Shown: positions 51,396-60,932, counted from the first letter of the stretch. The stretch: 64,000 nucleotides of DNA from Nitrospira sp. (GCA_016715825.1 JADJXO010000006.1:62001-126000), one strand, 5' to 3'. Program-made: numbers and translations. The notes: generated from the letters alone by a model not told the origin.

Positions 51396-52262
51396 ATGGC
51401 ACGACTCAACCTCGTGATCATCAGCGGGTTATCTGGATCAGGAAAATCCTACGCGCTTAAGGCGTTTGAGGATGCGGGCTATTTCTGCATTGATAACCTT
51501 CCTCCCGCCTTACTTCCAACCTTTGTGGACCTGTGCGACCAACAACATCATGAAATAGCCAATGTTGCACTCGGTATCGATGTGCGCGAACGTGTGTTTT
51601 TCTCGGATCTTGTGGGCATTCTGGAACGAGTCAAAACGATGGGCCATTCGCTCAAATTGCTATTTCTTGAGGCACGTGAAGAGGTCCTGATCCGGCGCTT
51701 TTCAGAATCAAGGCGCCCGCACCCGCTTTTGCCGCATCTACCAGTCCTGGAAGGGATCCGATTCGAAAAAGAACGCTTGACGGAACTTCGGCGACGTGCA
51801 GATCGGATCATCGATACCTCAGATCTTACGGTTCATGAACTCGGGGAGCTATTAGCCAAGGAGTTTCAACGAGAATCATCCGAAGGACGACTGACCATTT
51901 CATTTTTAACCTTCGGATATAAATTTGGAGTGCCCTATGATATTGATCTCCTCTTCGATGTGCGATTTCTGAAGAACCCCTTCTTTGTGCCAGACCTTAA
52001 GCCACTTCCTGGGACCGACCCACGGGTTCGTCACTTTGTGTTGACGGACCCAGAAGCCACCGCCTTTGTCGACCACGTCGGCAATTTATTAAAGTTCCTT
52101 CTACCACTGTTTCAAAGGGAGCGGCGCAGTTATCTGACCATTGCCATTGGATGTACCGGAGGGCGTCACCGGTCGGTGGCTATTGCTGGCCATTTCTGCG
52201 AAAGCCTCGGGACGCTGGGATACAAGGTCGGACTCAAGCACCGAGATATCGATAAAACCTAG
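51396..52262 (+). CDS. rapZ: RNase adapter / nucleotide-binding protein RapZ
   Basis: A 288-residue protein with an N-terminal P-loop (SGLSGSGKSYALKAFEDAGY, then FCIDNLPPALLP) and the C-terminal RNA-binding and metabolite-sensing domain (SFLTFGYKFGVPYDIDLLFD, VRFLKNPFFVPDLKPLPGTD, IGCTGGRHRSVAIAGH). In E. coli RapZ guides RNase E to the GlmZ sRNA and senses glucosamine-6-phosphate. The usual ptsN between hpf and rapZ is absent here; a 204-base gap is seen instead, with nothing I recognise. Confidence 0.95.
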   Translation: MARLNLVIISGLSGSGKSYALKAFEDAGYFCIDNLPPALLPTFVDLCDQQHHEIANVALGIDVRERVFFSDLVGILERVKTMGHSLKLLFLEAREEVLIRRFSESRRPHPLLPHLPVLEGIRFEKERLTELRRRADRIIDTSDLTVHELGELLAKEFQRESSEGRLTISFLTFGYKFGVPYDIDLLFDVRFLKNPFFVPDLKPLPGTDPRVRHFVLTDPEATAFVDHVGNLLKFLLPLFQRERRSYLTIAIGCTGGRHRSVAIAGHFCESLGTLGYKVGLKHRDIDKT

Positions 52263-52323
52263 AGTATTTGAGCGATAGCTGCAATCTTCTCCTTCCCACT
52301 AATCGCCAGTTCCAGCACTTTCC

Positions 52324-52351
52324 TTGACAGGTAGAACATATTGACTATACT
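52324..52351 (+). promoter_or_regulatory. Promoter upstream of the MerR-like gene and pil operon
   Basis: TTGACA (52324-52329), 16 bases, TATACT (52346-52351). It lies 48 bases before the GTG at 52399 and is the best promoter for the pil operon. Confidence 0.75.
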
Positions 52352-52398
52352 TAATTTTGTGAATATTGACAGCCTTCTACTAAGAGAATATTACGCAA

Positions 52399-52611
52399 GT
52401 GAAAAAGCCTAAAAACGTACCAAGGCAAGAAGGGTTTAAGGCCTATGAAATATGCGATTTATTCGATATTTCTAAGGCCACACTCTTTCGATGGGAGCGA
52501 GAGGGAGTGATTACGCAGCCGGGTCGCGACTGGAGAAACTGGCGTCTCTACACGAGGAAGAATGTGGATGAAATCGAAAAAGTCATTCGTGCCCGCAAAG
52601 CGGTCGCGTAG
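52399..52611 (+). CDS. Small MerR-type helix-turn-helix protein
   Basis: A 70-residue DNA-binding protein. It begins MKKPKNVPRQEGFKAYEICD (GTG start) and has a MerR-like winged HTH (YEICDLFDISKATLFRWERE, then WRLYTRKNVDEIEKVIRARK). It ends 18 bases before pilM and shares its promoter, so it is the first gene of the pilus operon. It lacks an effector domain. It may act as an autoregulator of the pil genes, but this is inference from position. Confidence 0.85.
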   Translation: MKKPKNVPRQEGFKAYEICDLFDISKATLFRWEREGVITQPGRDWRNWRLYTRKNVDEIEKVIRARKAVA

Positions 52612-52629
52612 ACGAGCAGGTAGCGCAAA

Positions 52630-53736
52630 ATGATGGGTTCACTCAAAAAACTCGTTGAAACTGACATTATTTCAATGCTGACGCCTCGCCGCCAGCTCGT
52701 TGGGTTAGATCTTGGGTCGAGCGCAATTAAGGTAGCGCAACTGAAGGAAACGAAGGGGCGGTACCTTCTACAAAAGTTTGGGGTCAAACTGCTCGAGCCA
52801 GAAGTGATTGTCGACGGCACTGTCATGGATGAGGGCCGCGTGGTTGCGGCTATCCGAGAACTTTTCGATGAAGCGAACATCAAGAACAAGCATGTGGCCA
52901 TCTCAATCTCAGGGCATGCCGTTATCGTCAAGAAGATTAGTTTGCCGCCTATGCCGGATGAGGAATTGGAAGGCCAAGTAAGGCTGGCTGCTGAGCAGTA
53001 TATCCCCTTTGACATCAACGAGGTCAACATTGATTTCCACGTGTTGCCTCCTGACGAGGTGCACGATGGACAGGGCGACATGGCGGTCATCCTCGTAGCT
53101 GCGAAAAAAGATAAGATCAATGAATTGACGGAATTGGTCAAGGCAGCGGGGTTGATTCCAATGGTCATGGATGTTGATGCCTTTGCCATCGAGAATATGC
53201 ATGCGATCAACTATCCAATGGCACAAGAAGAAACGACCGCGCTGGTGAATCTTGGAGCCAGCGTCATGAACGTCAATATCATCCGCGCGGGGTCGTCCCT
53301 ATTTACTCGGGATATTCCGTTAGGTGGCAATCGCTATACCGAGGCAATTCAACGTGAGATCGGACTGTCATTCGAGGAAGCGGAAGAGAGTAAAAAAAAG
53401 GACCGCGCCGGTGATTCAGGAGGCGTTGAGGTTGGCAACGTCATCGATAGTGTGAATGCAGAAGTCGCGTCAGAAATTGCCAGAACAGTGGACTACTTTA
53501 AGAACTCAACCACCAATTCTGAGCTCAATCGTGTGCTGCTCTGTGGAGGGGTGGCCAGAGCCAATGGTTTGATTCAGCAACTTGGCGATCGGATGCAGCT
53601 TCCTGTAGAAATGGCGGACCCTTTTGCAGAAATTGATATCTCAGGGTGTGATGCGGATCCGGAGCTCCTAGCCGATATGGCTCCCTCTGCGGCGGTTGGC
53701 GTTGGGCTGGCACTACGAGCGGTGGGTGACAGATGA
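52630..53736 (+). CDS. pilM: Type IV pilus assembly protein PilM
   Basis: A 368-residue actin-like ATPase of the inner-membrane platform. It has phosphate-binding motifs GLDLGSSAIKVAQL and CGGVARANGLIQQL, and LVNLGASVMNVNI. The ATG has a second ATG directly after it. A four-base overlap with pilN (ATGA) marks the operon. Confidence 0.94.
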   Translation: MMGSLKKLVETDIISMLTPRRQLVGLDLGSSAIKVAQLKETKGRYLLQKFGVKLLEPEVIVDGTVMDEGRVVAAIRELFDEANIKNKHVAISISGHAVIVKKISLPPMPDEELEGQVRLAAEQYIPFDINEVNIDFHVLPPDEVHDGQGDMAVILVAAKKDKINELTELVKAAGLIPMVMDVDAFAIENMHAINYPMAQEETTALVNLGASVMNVNIIRAGSSLFTRDIPLGGNRYTEAIQREIGLSFEEAEESKKKDRAGDSGGVEVGNVIDSVNAEVASEIARTVDYFKNSTTNSELNRVLLCGGVARANGLIQQLGDRMQLPVEMADPFAEIDISGCDADPELLADMAPSAAVGVGLALRAVGDR

Positions 53737-54287
53737 TTCGAATCAACCTACTTCCTGGCGGACCAAAGGGGCGACCAGCAAAGCCGCAGTATGATGTCCG
53801 TGCCCAAGCATTGCTTGGGGTGGGGGTCATCCTGATCACGTTGGCCGGTTGTTGGTGGTATTCATCCTCCTTGGACGACGAACTTGAGGCCCAGCAGACC
53901 GAAAAACAGGATAAGGAAAGGCAAGTCGCTCAGCTGAAAGAGCAGGTCAAGCAGGTCCAGGACTTCGAGCAACGGAAAAAGCTGCTGGAAGATAAAAATC
54001 GTATTATTGATCAGCTCGAGCAATCAAGGATGGGACCTGTGAAAGTTCTTGACCACGTAAGCCAGAGCTTGGAGCCGCTCAAAGTGTGGCTCACGCGGCT
54101 GGGTGTCACCTCCGATATGGTTGAGCTAGAGGGGAAGGCGCTCACGAACGACGATGTGGTCGAATTTGTCAATAATCTGCGTCGTACCGATTATTTTACC
54201 GGGATCAATCTGCAGGAAAGTAAAGCCACGGTAGAGAACAAGGTCACTCTGTATCAGTTCCGTTTAGCCTTCCGATTGAAAGGGTAA
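53733..54287 (+). CDS. pilN: Type IV pilus assembly protein PilN
   Basis: A 184-residue bitopic membrane protein. It starts MIRINLLPGGPKGRP, the region that binds PilM. A transmembrane segment (ALLGVGVILITLAGCWWYSS, about residues 28-47), a coiled coil and a ferredoxin-like C-terminal domain follow. pilO follows after two bases. Confidence 0.93.
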   Translation: MIRINLLPGGPKGRPAKPQYDVRAQALLGVGVILITLAGCWWYSSSLDDELEAQQTEKQDKERQVAQLKEQVKQVQDFEQRKKLLEDKNRIIDQLEQSRMGPVKVLDHVSQSLEPLKVWLTRLGVTSDMVELEGKALTNDDVVEFVNNLRRTDYFTGINLQESKATVENKVTLYQFRLAFRLKG

Positions 54288-54289
54288 TA

Positions 54290-54934
54290 ATGGCGTTGCC
54301 ACAAGTGAACCTGGATGCCCTTCGTAACGTGCCGGCTACCCAAAAGGCCGCACTCTTATTCCTACTCGTCGGTGGCATTATTGCAGGTTTTTACTTTTAC
54401 ATCGCTGAGCCCAAGTCTGAGATCATCGCCGTCTTGGAGGCCGAGAACAGCAAGCTCGAGAGCGAGATTCAAACACTGACGATCAAAGTGAAGCACCTGG
54501 ATGAATTGGTTGCTGCCAACAAACAGCTCGAAATTGAGCTGGCCAAAAAGAAGGAACGACTTCCACCGGAAGAAGAGGCCATCATGCTGCTGAAACAGGT
54601 CTCTGATCTCGGCGTGCGGTTAGGGCTGGATATCAAGCTATGGAAGCCTGGGGCACCGACCGAAGATGCGTCGAAGCTTTTTATCAAAATGCCGGTGAAT
54701 GTTGAAGTGGCTGGAGTGTATCACACCGCAGCGTTGTTCTTCGATCGGATCAATCGGCTACCTCGTATTATTACCGTATCAGGCTTAAAAATTGGATCTC
54801 CCAAGGTTGACCAGGGGCGAATCGTATCGCAAACGACATTTGATCTTGTGGCCTATGCCGCCCCACAAGAGAAGGCGGCTTCCTGGGCACCGCCGTCAGC
54901 AACTGCTCCCAACGTTGCCCAAGCCGGTAAGTGA
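54290..54934 (+). CDS. pilO: Type IV pilus assembly protein PilO
   Basis: A 214-residue protein with one transmembrane segment (AALLFLLVGGIIAGFYFYIA, about residues 18-37), a coiled coil to about residue 90 (LEAENSKLESEIQTLTIKVK), and a ferredoxin-like domain. It pairs with PilN to link to PilP. Confidence 0.93.
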   Translation: MALPQVNLDALRNVPATQKAALLFLLVGGIIAGFYFYIAEPKSEIIAVLEAENSKLESEIQTLTIKVKHLDELVAANKQLEIELAKKKERLPPEEEAIMLLKQVSDLGVRLGLDIKLWKPGAPTEDASKLFIKMPVNVEVAGVYHTAALFFDRINRLPRIITVSGLKIGSPKVDQGRIVSQTTFDLVAYAAPQEKAASWAPPSATAPNVAQAGK

Positions 54935-54946
54935 GGAATACTCCCT

Positions 54947-55573
54947 ATGCAGCCATCGGTTAGGAGTGCAAGGAAGATATGGAGCGGTCTTATGTTATCC
55001 GGTGTAGGTATGGCATGGGTGTGGATTGTCCCGCTCTTGAGTCAACAGGTTCACGCTGAGCCTTCTCTTCTGCCCGGACAGATAGTGCCCATGAGGCAGG
55101 GGGCGATCCCTGGCCCCTCCGTCCCCGACACGCCTCGGGCGGTACCTCCCAGCATGGAAACGCCATCAATCCATGAAGACGCATCGATGGCTTCTCCATT
55201 GCCATTAACAGAGGGTGTGCCGGGTGTTGGATACGATCCGTCGGGTCGCCGCGATCCATTTGCTCCCATCATTCAGGAACTGCAACTGGGAAAGGTGGAT
55301 ATGACCCTTCCCCCATTGCAGCGCGTCACCCTAACCGAACTTAACCTGATCGCCATTGTGTGGGGTGCGTACGGGTATACTGCGATGGTTCAGACTCCTG
55401 AGGGGCATGGATACACAGTTCGTCGAGGCACCAGAGTAGGGCAGAATAATGGAGTCGTCAGCGCTATCACTGAACGGGGCATGATCGTGCAGGAGCGATT
55501 TACGGATGTGTATGGCAAAAAGCAGGAGCGAGAGTATGTAAAGCTCCTTCATCCCAAAGAGGGCTCAGAATGA
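54947..55573 (+). CDS. pilP: Type IV pilus assembly lipoprotein/periplasmic protein PilP
   Basis: A 208-residue protein with a signal-like N-terminus (MLSGVGMAWVWIVPLLSQ). A Pro-rich linker (residues 40-100) is followed by the PilP C-terminal domain (GRRDPFAPIIQELQLGK, LTELNLIAIVWGAYGYTAMV, REYVKLLHPKE). It links PilN/O to the secretin. No clear lipobox is seen. Four-base overlap with pilQ. Confidence 0.9.
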   Translation: MQPSVRSARKIWSGLMLSGVGMAWVWIVPLLSQQVHAEPSLLPGQIVPMRQGAIPGPSVPDTPRAVPPSMETPSIHEDASMASPLPLTEGVPGVGYDPSGRRDPFAPIIQELQLGKVDMTLPPLQRVTLTELNLIAIVWGAYGYTAMVQTPEGHGYTVRRGTRVGQNNGVVSAITERGMIVQERFTDVYGKKQEREYVKLLHPKEGSE

Positions 55574-57552
55574 AATCACTAATCTCTCCAGCAAATAGTT
55601 TCCGGATGGCTAGGTGCTTCATCGGAGCCTGGGCGTTCGTGTTTTTCGCGCTCCTTGTGAGTGCGGAGACGAGGGCTCTTGCCAAGGAGACTGGGCAGGT
55701 GATGAAGCAAGCAGGCATCGCACGGGCCGGAACGCCTTCTATACGATTGCTCGCTCAAGCGGTGACGGCAATTGAGGTTCGTCCCGAGGTAGATGTGGTG
55801 ACAGTGGTCATCGCTGGTGACGGACAACTATTTCCCGAGACAAACTTTTTGGATGACTCTCGTTTGATTGTCGATATTCCCGCCGTGTCATCCACCCTCA
55901 GGCGGTCAGTGATCCGAGCAGACCATTATTTGCTCAAGAAAATTAGGGTTGGGAATCATGCCGATAAGGTCCGGCTGGTATTCGATGTCCCTGAACGGCC
56001 ACTCTATTCGATGGTTCGTGACGCCAACAAGGTGGTGATTACACTGAAACCGAGTGAGGCCATTGATTTCCATGCGATGGCGACCAAGATCCATACACAG
56101 GAGAATGTGTCCATTCTCCCTCGCTCGAAAAAGGCGATGGTTCAACCGAAGGATCAGGTCGTGAGAAAGACCGCACGACTTGTCAGGCCCACGCAGCCTC
56201 AATTCAAGATACAGCGCGCTCAGATGACGGACGAAAGCGCATCATCTGAGAAGGATGACCGATCCGACGATCTCGTGATAGGGAAAACCCGATTTGTCGG
56301 TCGACGCATCTCTCTCGACTTTCAGCAGGCGGATATCACCAATATTCTTAGATTGATCGCCGAGGTCAGTGGTTTCAACATCGTTGTCGGAGAAGGCGTC
56401 AAGTCAAAGGTAACGATGAAGATGGTGAATGTGCCTTGGGATCAGGCGTTGGACATGCTCTTGAAGATGAATGGCCTGGGTATGTTTCGTCAAGGGAGTA
56501 TTGTCTGGGTCGATTCCTTGGCGAATCTTTCTAAACAACAGGATGAGGAAGCACGAGCCAGAGATTCTAAGACGAAGGCAGAACCAGTGATCGACCGTGT
56601 CTTCTATATCAGGCATATTCCAGCGCAGGAGCTCATGCAATCGCTCAGGCAGAACTTGAGTCCGCGCGGCCGTATGCAATTCAATAATGGGAGTAACGCA
56701 TTAGTCGTGCAGGACACGGAGTCAAAACTGGCGGTCATTAAGCAGCTTGTCGAAGGACTCGATCTAGAGGTCCCTCAAGTTCAAATTGAAGCGCGTATCG
56801 TGCAGGCTGATACGGTCTACGCTAGGGGCATGGGAATTCAGTGGGGTTTTGTGCAGTCAAACTTTTCTCCAAGTGGTTTTCATGCAGTGAGCAATATTAT
56901 TGGTTCGCCATTGAATGGTGTCGGAAACGATAACGATATCGAGCATACTTTCTTGGTAAATTTACCGGCGCAAGTCGGCGGATTACCAGCTGTCCCGGGG
57001 ATTGGCTGGACTTTTGGAAAATTAGCCGGTGATTTTGGGCTCGATATGAGGTTATCTGCTGGTGAACTGCTAGGCTTGACCAAGGTGATCGCAGCACCCA
57101 AGATTACCACGCTGGACAAACGGGAGGCAAAGATCTCTCAAGGCGAGTCAATTCCCTTTCAAACGACCTCGTTACAGGGGACACAAACAACATTTGTCGA
57201 TGCCAACTTAGAGTTGAATGTCACGCCACAGATTACCTCTCGTGATCCCAACGAAGAGTATAAGCGAATCATGATGAAGGTGCGGGCCACGCGTAATGCC
57301 GTCGGTGCGCGGAGCAACCCGGCTGGTCCCAGCATCGATCGGCGAGAGGCGACGACTCAAGTTATGGTGAGAGATGGAGAAACAATGGTAATCGGCGGAG
57401 TCTTCGTCGATACGCAATCAAACAATGTGCAAGGTGTTCCGTATCTTTCTCGCATGCCCGTGATCGGTTGGTTGTTTAAGAACAAATCTGAATCGGTCGG
57501 CAAACAGGAGTTGCTGATCTTCCTCACGCCCAGCATCATTAAGCAGTCGTAG
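55570..57552 (+). CDS. pilQ: Type IV pilus secretin PilQ
   Basis: A 660-residue outer-membrane channel. A signal peptide near residues 14-32 is followed by an AMIN domain (about residues 55-155, ending RLVFDVPERPLYSMV), an STN/N0-type domain (ISLDFQQADITNILRLIAEV), an N1 domain (RVFYIRHIPAQELMQSLRQN) and the secretin core (VIAAPKITTLDKREAKISQG, then GGVFVDTQSNNVQGVPYLSR and ELLIFLTPSI). Normal length. A terminator follows. Confidence 0.95.
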   Translation: MKSLISPANSFRMARCFIGAWAFVFFALLVSAETRALAKETGQVMKQAGIARAGTPSIRLLAQAVTAIEVRPEVDVVTVVIAGDGQLFPETNFLDDSRLIVDIPAVSSTLRRSVIRADHYLLKKIRVGNHADKVRLVFDVPERPLYSMVRDANKVVITLKPSEAIDFHAMATKIHTQENVSILPRSKKAMVQPKDQVVRKTARLVRPTQPQFKIQRAQMTDESASSEKDDRSDDLVIGKTRFVGRRISLDFQQADITNILRLIAEVSGFNIVVGEGVKSKVTMKMVNVPWDQALDMLLKMNGLGMFRQGSIVWVDSLANLSKQQDEEARARDSKTKAEPVIDRVFYIRHIPAQELMQSLRQNLSPRGRMQFNNGSNALVVQDTESKLAVIKQLVEGLDLEVPQVQIEARIVQADTVYARGMGIQWGFVQSNFSPSGFHAVSNIIGSPLNGVGNDNDIEHTFLVNLPAQVGGLPAVPGIGWTFGKLAGDFGLDMRLSAGELLGLTKVIAAPKITTLDKREAKISQGESIPFQTTSLQGTQTTFVDANLELNVTPQITSRDPNEEYKRIMMKVRATRNAVGARSNPAGPSIDRREATTQVMVRDGETMVIGGVFVDTQSNNVQGVPYLSRMPVIGWLFKNKSESVGKQELLIFLTPSIIKQS

Positions 57553-57574
57553 CTACTCAGCGAGGTGTGGTGGG

Positions 57575-57620
57575 AAAAACGCCTGAGGACGTCGATCGGC
57601 GTCCTCAGGCGTTTCTGCTT
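57575..57620 (+). terminator. Terminator after pilQ
   Basis: A 14-bp stem AAACGCCTGAGGAC (57577-57590) with its complement (57601-57614), and a loop of GTCGATCGGC that is itself partly self-complementary. The T-rich tract is only short. The pil operon ends here. Confidence 0.8.
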
Positions 57621-57792
57621 TGATAGCGATAACCAAGTCCGTTTTCTAGGGGTGGGTGTTCTACAAGAAAATGACCGTCATTTTAGTTTTGTCGAGGCTG
57701 TGGTACGATGCGGCGCCTTGAGCATTCTTTTTGTGACGGCCTAGTATCAGGAATATGAACTCCCATCCTTCCGTTCTCTGCGTGGTCACGAA

Positions 57793-58887
57793 ATGACTCC
57801 GATCTTCACCGTTCCTGTCGCTCTTGCTGAACGAAGTTACGAAATTACCATTCGTGCGGGGTTACTGGAGAGACTTGGGCGAGAGTTGAAGCAGTCGGCG
57901 ATTAAGGGGAAAGTTGCAGTTGTAACCGATCGTCAAGTGGCGCGGCATTACCTGAGAGACGTGTCTCAATCGATCAAAAGATACGGACTCCAGCCGGTAC
58001 CGATCATCCTAGCTCCAGGTGAACGTTCAAAAACGTTGAAGACCGTGGAGTCCGTCCTCGATATCTTGGCACGTCATCGATTTGAACGCTCCTCCTTGCT
58101 GTTGGCGCTGGGAGGAGGAGTCGTTGGGGACATCGCGGGATTTGCGGCTTCAATTTACCAACGGGGTATGCCCTATATTCAAGTCCCCACGACGCTTGTC
58201 GCCCAGGTCGATTCTAGTGTTGGAGGAAAGACAGGAGTCGATCATCGACTGGGCAAGAACCTGATTGGGTCATTTTATCAACCACGTGCGGTGTGGATCG
58301 ATCCAGTGGTTCTGCGGACGTTGCCAAGGCGTGAATGGGTCGCCGGTCTGGCTGAAGTGATCAAATACGGTATCATTGCAGATGATACATTCTTTCGCTA
58401 TCTACAGCGGCACATGCCGGATCTTTTGAAACAAGCATCCGGCGTCGTTGCAACGGTAATAAAACGATCGTGCGAGATCAAGGCCGAGGTTGTTTCATCC
58501 GATGAACGAGAGTCCGATCGGAGACGAATCCTCAACTATGGCCATACCATTGGACATGCGCTTGAAGCGTTGGGCGGCTATCAGTCGATGGTCCATGGAG
58601 AAGCGGTGGGAACTGGGCTGGTCCAAGAGGCTGACCTTGCCTGCTTCCAAGGGCTATGTAGTCACGAAGTCGTTGAAGGGATTCGACGAATCGTGAAGGA
58701 GGCGGGGCTCAGCGACCGAATGCCGAAGTGGACACCCGCCAAGGTATGGAAGGCAATGCTGCATGATAAAAAGGTCTCGGGGGGGCTGGTCATTGGAGTG
58801 TGGCCTTCGCGTATTGGAGCGGTCCGAATAGCCCCGTTAGAGAAGCGTGTGTTTGATCAATGGTGGGCTGAATCGCAGCCAGCATGA
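57793..58887 (+). CDS. aroB: 3-dehydroquinate synthase
   Basis: A 364-residue enzyme of the shikimate pathway that converts DAHP to 3-dehydroquinate with NAD and zinc. Motifs are LALGGGVVGDIAGFAASIYQ, VPTTLVAQVDSSVGGKTGVD, and LNYGHTIGHALEALG with zinc ligands. The ATG is 57793. It stands alone with a weak upstream -10 (TACGAT 57704-57709) lacking a good -35. Confidence 0.97.
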   Translation: MTPIFTVPVALAERSYEITIRAGLLERLGRELKQSAIKGKVAVVTDRQVARHYLRDVSQSIKRYGLQPVPIILAPGERSKTLKTVESVLDILARHRFERSSLLLALGGGVVGDIAGFAASIYQRGMPYIQVPTTLVAQVDSSVGGKTGVDHRLGKNLIGSFYQPRAVWIDPVVLRTLPRREWVAGLAEVIKYGIIADDTFFRYLQRHMPDLLKQASGVVATVIKRSCEIKAEVVSSDERESDRRRILNYGHTIGHALEALGGYQSMVHGEAVGTGLVQEADLACFQGLCSHEVVEGIRRIVKEAGLSDRMPKWTPAKVWKAMLHDKKVSGGLVIGVWPSRIGAVRIAPLEKRVFDQWWAESQPA

Positions 58888-59004
58888 CGCACTCGGCGAT
58901 TGGTCCCTGTATTCCCGCTTTGACGAATCTCTCAAAGGAAAACCGGATCTTCTCAAAACTCAAGGCAGGTGCCTTGAGGTGAAGCCCGGTCAGATTGGTG
59001 CGTG

Positions 59005-60783
59005 ATGAGTGTGTTGCGAATCGCCGTGGCACAGATGAACCCAACGGTCGGGGATCTGAACGGAAATGTCCAGCGGATCATAGAATGGCTCGGCGAGGCG
59101 CGAAAGGCCCAAGTCGACCTGATCGCTTTCCCCGAACTTGCCATTACCGGCTACCTTCCCGAAGACCTTCTCTTTAAACCGCAGTTTGTGAACGACAATC
59201 TACGCGCACTGAACGAGGTTGCCCAAGCTTGTCGTGACGTGGTTGCCGTGGTCGGATATGTGGCTCAAAGCGCTCAAATCAAATCGGGAGGGTTCCGCCC
59301 ATCGTTTGACTCAAACGATCGGCCGGCACTCTACAATTCGGCGGCGCTCCTCGCCGAGCATCAGATAGCGGGAAACTGGCACAAAAAATATTTCGCAAGG
59401 GATGGAGAGGAGAACAGATACTTTCAACCGGGCCAACAGCCTCCAGTGCTTGTGATGAACGGTAGGGTGATTGGGGTGACTATCGGTGAAGACCTGTGGC
59501 ATTCAGATACGGGTACCCAAGCGCAAATGCTCGCAGGAATAGAGGTGATGGTCAACCTCACCGCCTCCCCTTTTCAAGCCGAGCAAAGCCGTTTGCGGGA
59601 ACAGTTGTTCTCAACGTGGGCTAAGAAAAACGGAGTGATTCTGACCGTTGCGAATATGATCGGAGGACAAGATGAACTTGTCTTCGACGGGAACAGTCTC
59701 ATCCTTGATCAATCGGGCCAGGTGGTTGCACGTGGTGGTGCTTTCAAGGAAGAGTTGCTCATGGCCGATGTGAGCCTGGGTTCCGTCAAGGGCAAGAGTA
59801 ACGCCAGCGGACGGAATTCGGTACGGACAAAGAAACCGGTATCTGCGGCTGATCGTTTTCTAATCAAGCTGCCGATAACAAAGGGAGCGAGGACTCCCAT
59901 CATGCCGGGATTGACTGAGCCGTCAGGGGAGATCGAAGAGGTCTATCAGGCTCTGGTGCTTGCCGTGAAAGATTACGTGCGGAAGAACGGGTTTAAGCGG
60001 GTGGTCATTGGGCTCAGCGGTGGAGTTGATTCGGCGTTGACGGCAGTAGTTGCCGTGGATGCACTCGGGTCCGCAAACGTACTCGGGATCTTCATGCCCT
60101 CTCCCTATACATCTCAGGAAAGTGAAGAAGATGCGGTTGAGCTTGCACAGCACCTCGGGATCGAGCTCAACATCATTCCAATTGCCTCAACGTTTGAAGC
60201 GTATCGACGATCTCTGGCTCCATCCTTTGATCAACGGCCAGCTGATATAACAGAGGAGAATCTTCAGGCACGTATTCGCGGTAATATCCTCATGGCTTTG
60301 TCCAATAAGTTTGGCCATCTGGTGTTGATCACCGGGAACAAGAGTGAGTTGAGCGTCGGGTATTCGACGCTCTACGGTGACATGGCCGGTGGGTTTGCCG
60401 TCATCAAAGATGTCTCGAAAACGAGAGTGTATGAGCTGGCCAGATTCTGCAATGCGCGAGGTTCGTCGACGGTGATCCCTCAGCGTACGTTGGACCGACC
60501 GCCGAGTGCCGAGCTGAAGCCTGATCAAAAAGACGAAGACACGTTGCCCCCTTACCCAGAGCTCGATCACATCCTTCAGGCCTATGTAGAAGAAGACCGT
60601 TCGCTGAAGGAAATCGTCGAGGAGGGGTTCGATCGGGTGACGGTCGCTCGTGTGATGAGAATGGTCGATACCAGTGAATTTAAGCGCCGACAGGCACCCA
60701 TCGGAGTCAAGCTCACCCGTCGTGCCCTTGGGAAGGATCGTCGGATGCCGATCACAAACGGGTACCGCGGCCTCGACGAGTAA
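59005..60783 (+). CDS. nadE: NAD synthetase, glutamine-hydrolysing type, with catalytic Cys replaced by Gly
   Basis: A 592-residue fusion of an N-terminal amidase (nitrilase superfamily) and a C-terminal NAD synthase. Amidase landmarks are FPELAITGY (Glu) and WHKKYF (Lys). The nucleophile motif normally written CEDxW reads IGEDLWHSD: residue 161 is GGT (59485-59487), so the catalytic Cys is Gly. The synthase P-loop LSGGVDSALTA is intact. If real, glutamine cannot feed ammonia and the enzyme would depend on free ammonia; a TGT-to-GGT sequence error is also possible. The family is clear, the activity is not. Confidence 0.93.
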   Translation: MSVLRIAVAQMNPTVGDLNGNVQRIIEWLGEARKAQVDLIAFPELAITGYLPEDLLFKPQFVNDNLRALNEVAQACRDVVAVVGYVAQSAQIKSGGFRPSFDSNDRPALYNSAALLAEHQIAGNWHKKYFARDGEENRYFQPGQQPPVLVMNGRVIGVTIGEDLWHSDTGTQAQMLAGIEVMVNLTASPFQAEQSRLREQLFSTWAKKNGVILTVANMIGGQDELVFDGNSLILDQSGQVVARGGAFKEELLMADVSLGSVKGKSNASGRNSVRTKKPVSAADRFLIKLPITKGARTPIMPGLTEPSGEIEEVYQALVLAVKDYVRKNGFKRVVIGLSGGVDSALTAVVAVDALGSANVLGIFMPSPYTSQESEEDAVELAQHLGIELNIIPIASTFEAYRRSLAPSFDQRPADITEENLQARIRGNILMALSNKFGHLVLITGNKSELSVGYSTLYGDMAGGFAVIKDVSKTRVYELARFCNARGSSTVIPQRTLDRPPSAELKPDQKDEDTLPPYPELDHILQAYVEEDRSLKEIVEEGFDRVTVARVMRMVDTSEFKRRQAPIGVKLTRRALGKDRRMPITNGYRGLDE

Positions 60784-60903
60784 CTGATTCGTAGGGGGAA
60801 AGACCGTCCTCCTATCCTCATCCGTCGCGTGAACATCGAAATCTTTGGATTCCGTCCTCCCGAGAACGTGCGAAACCGTGTGGAATTTTCATGATTTCGA
60901 CCA

Positions 60904-60932
60904 TTGAGACACGAGCGAGGATGGGCTATGAT
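60904..60932 (+). promoter_or_regulatory. Sigma-70-type promoter of glnB-glnA
   Basis: TTGAGA (60904-60909), 17 bases, TATGAT (60927-60932), 117 bases upstream of glnB. Confidence 0.65.

Noticed and set aside
57681..57709. aroB promoter with TTTTAG and TACGAT
   Set aside because: The -10 element is reasonable but the -35 matches poorly, so I did not list it as a feature.
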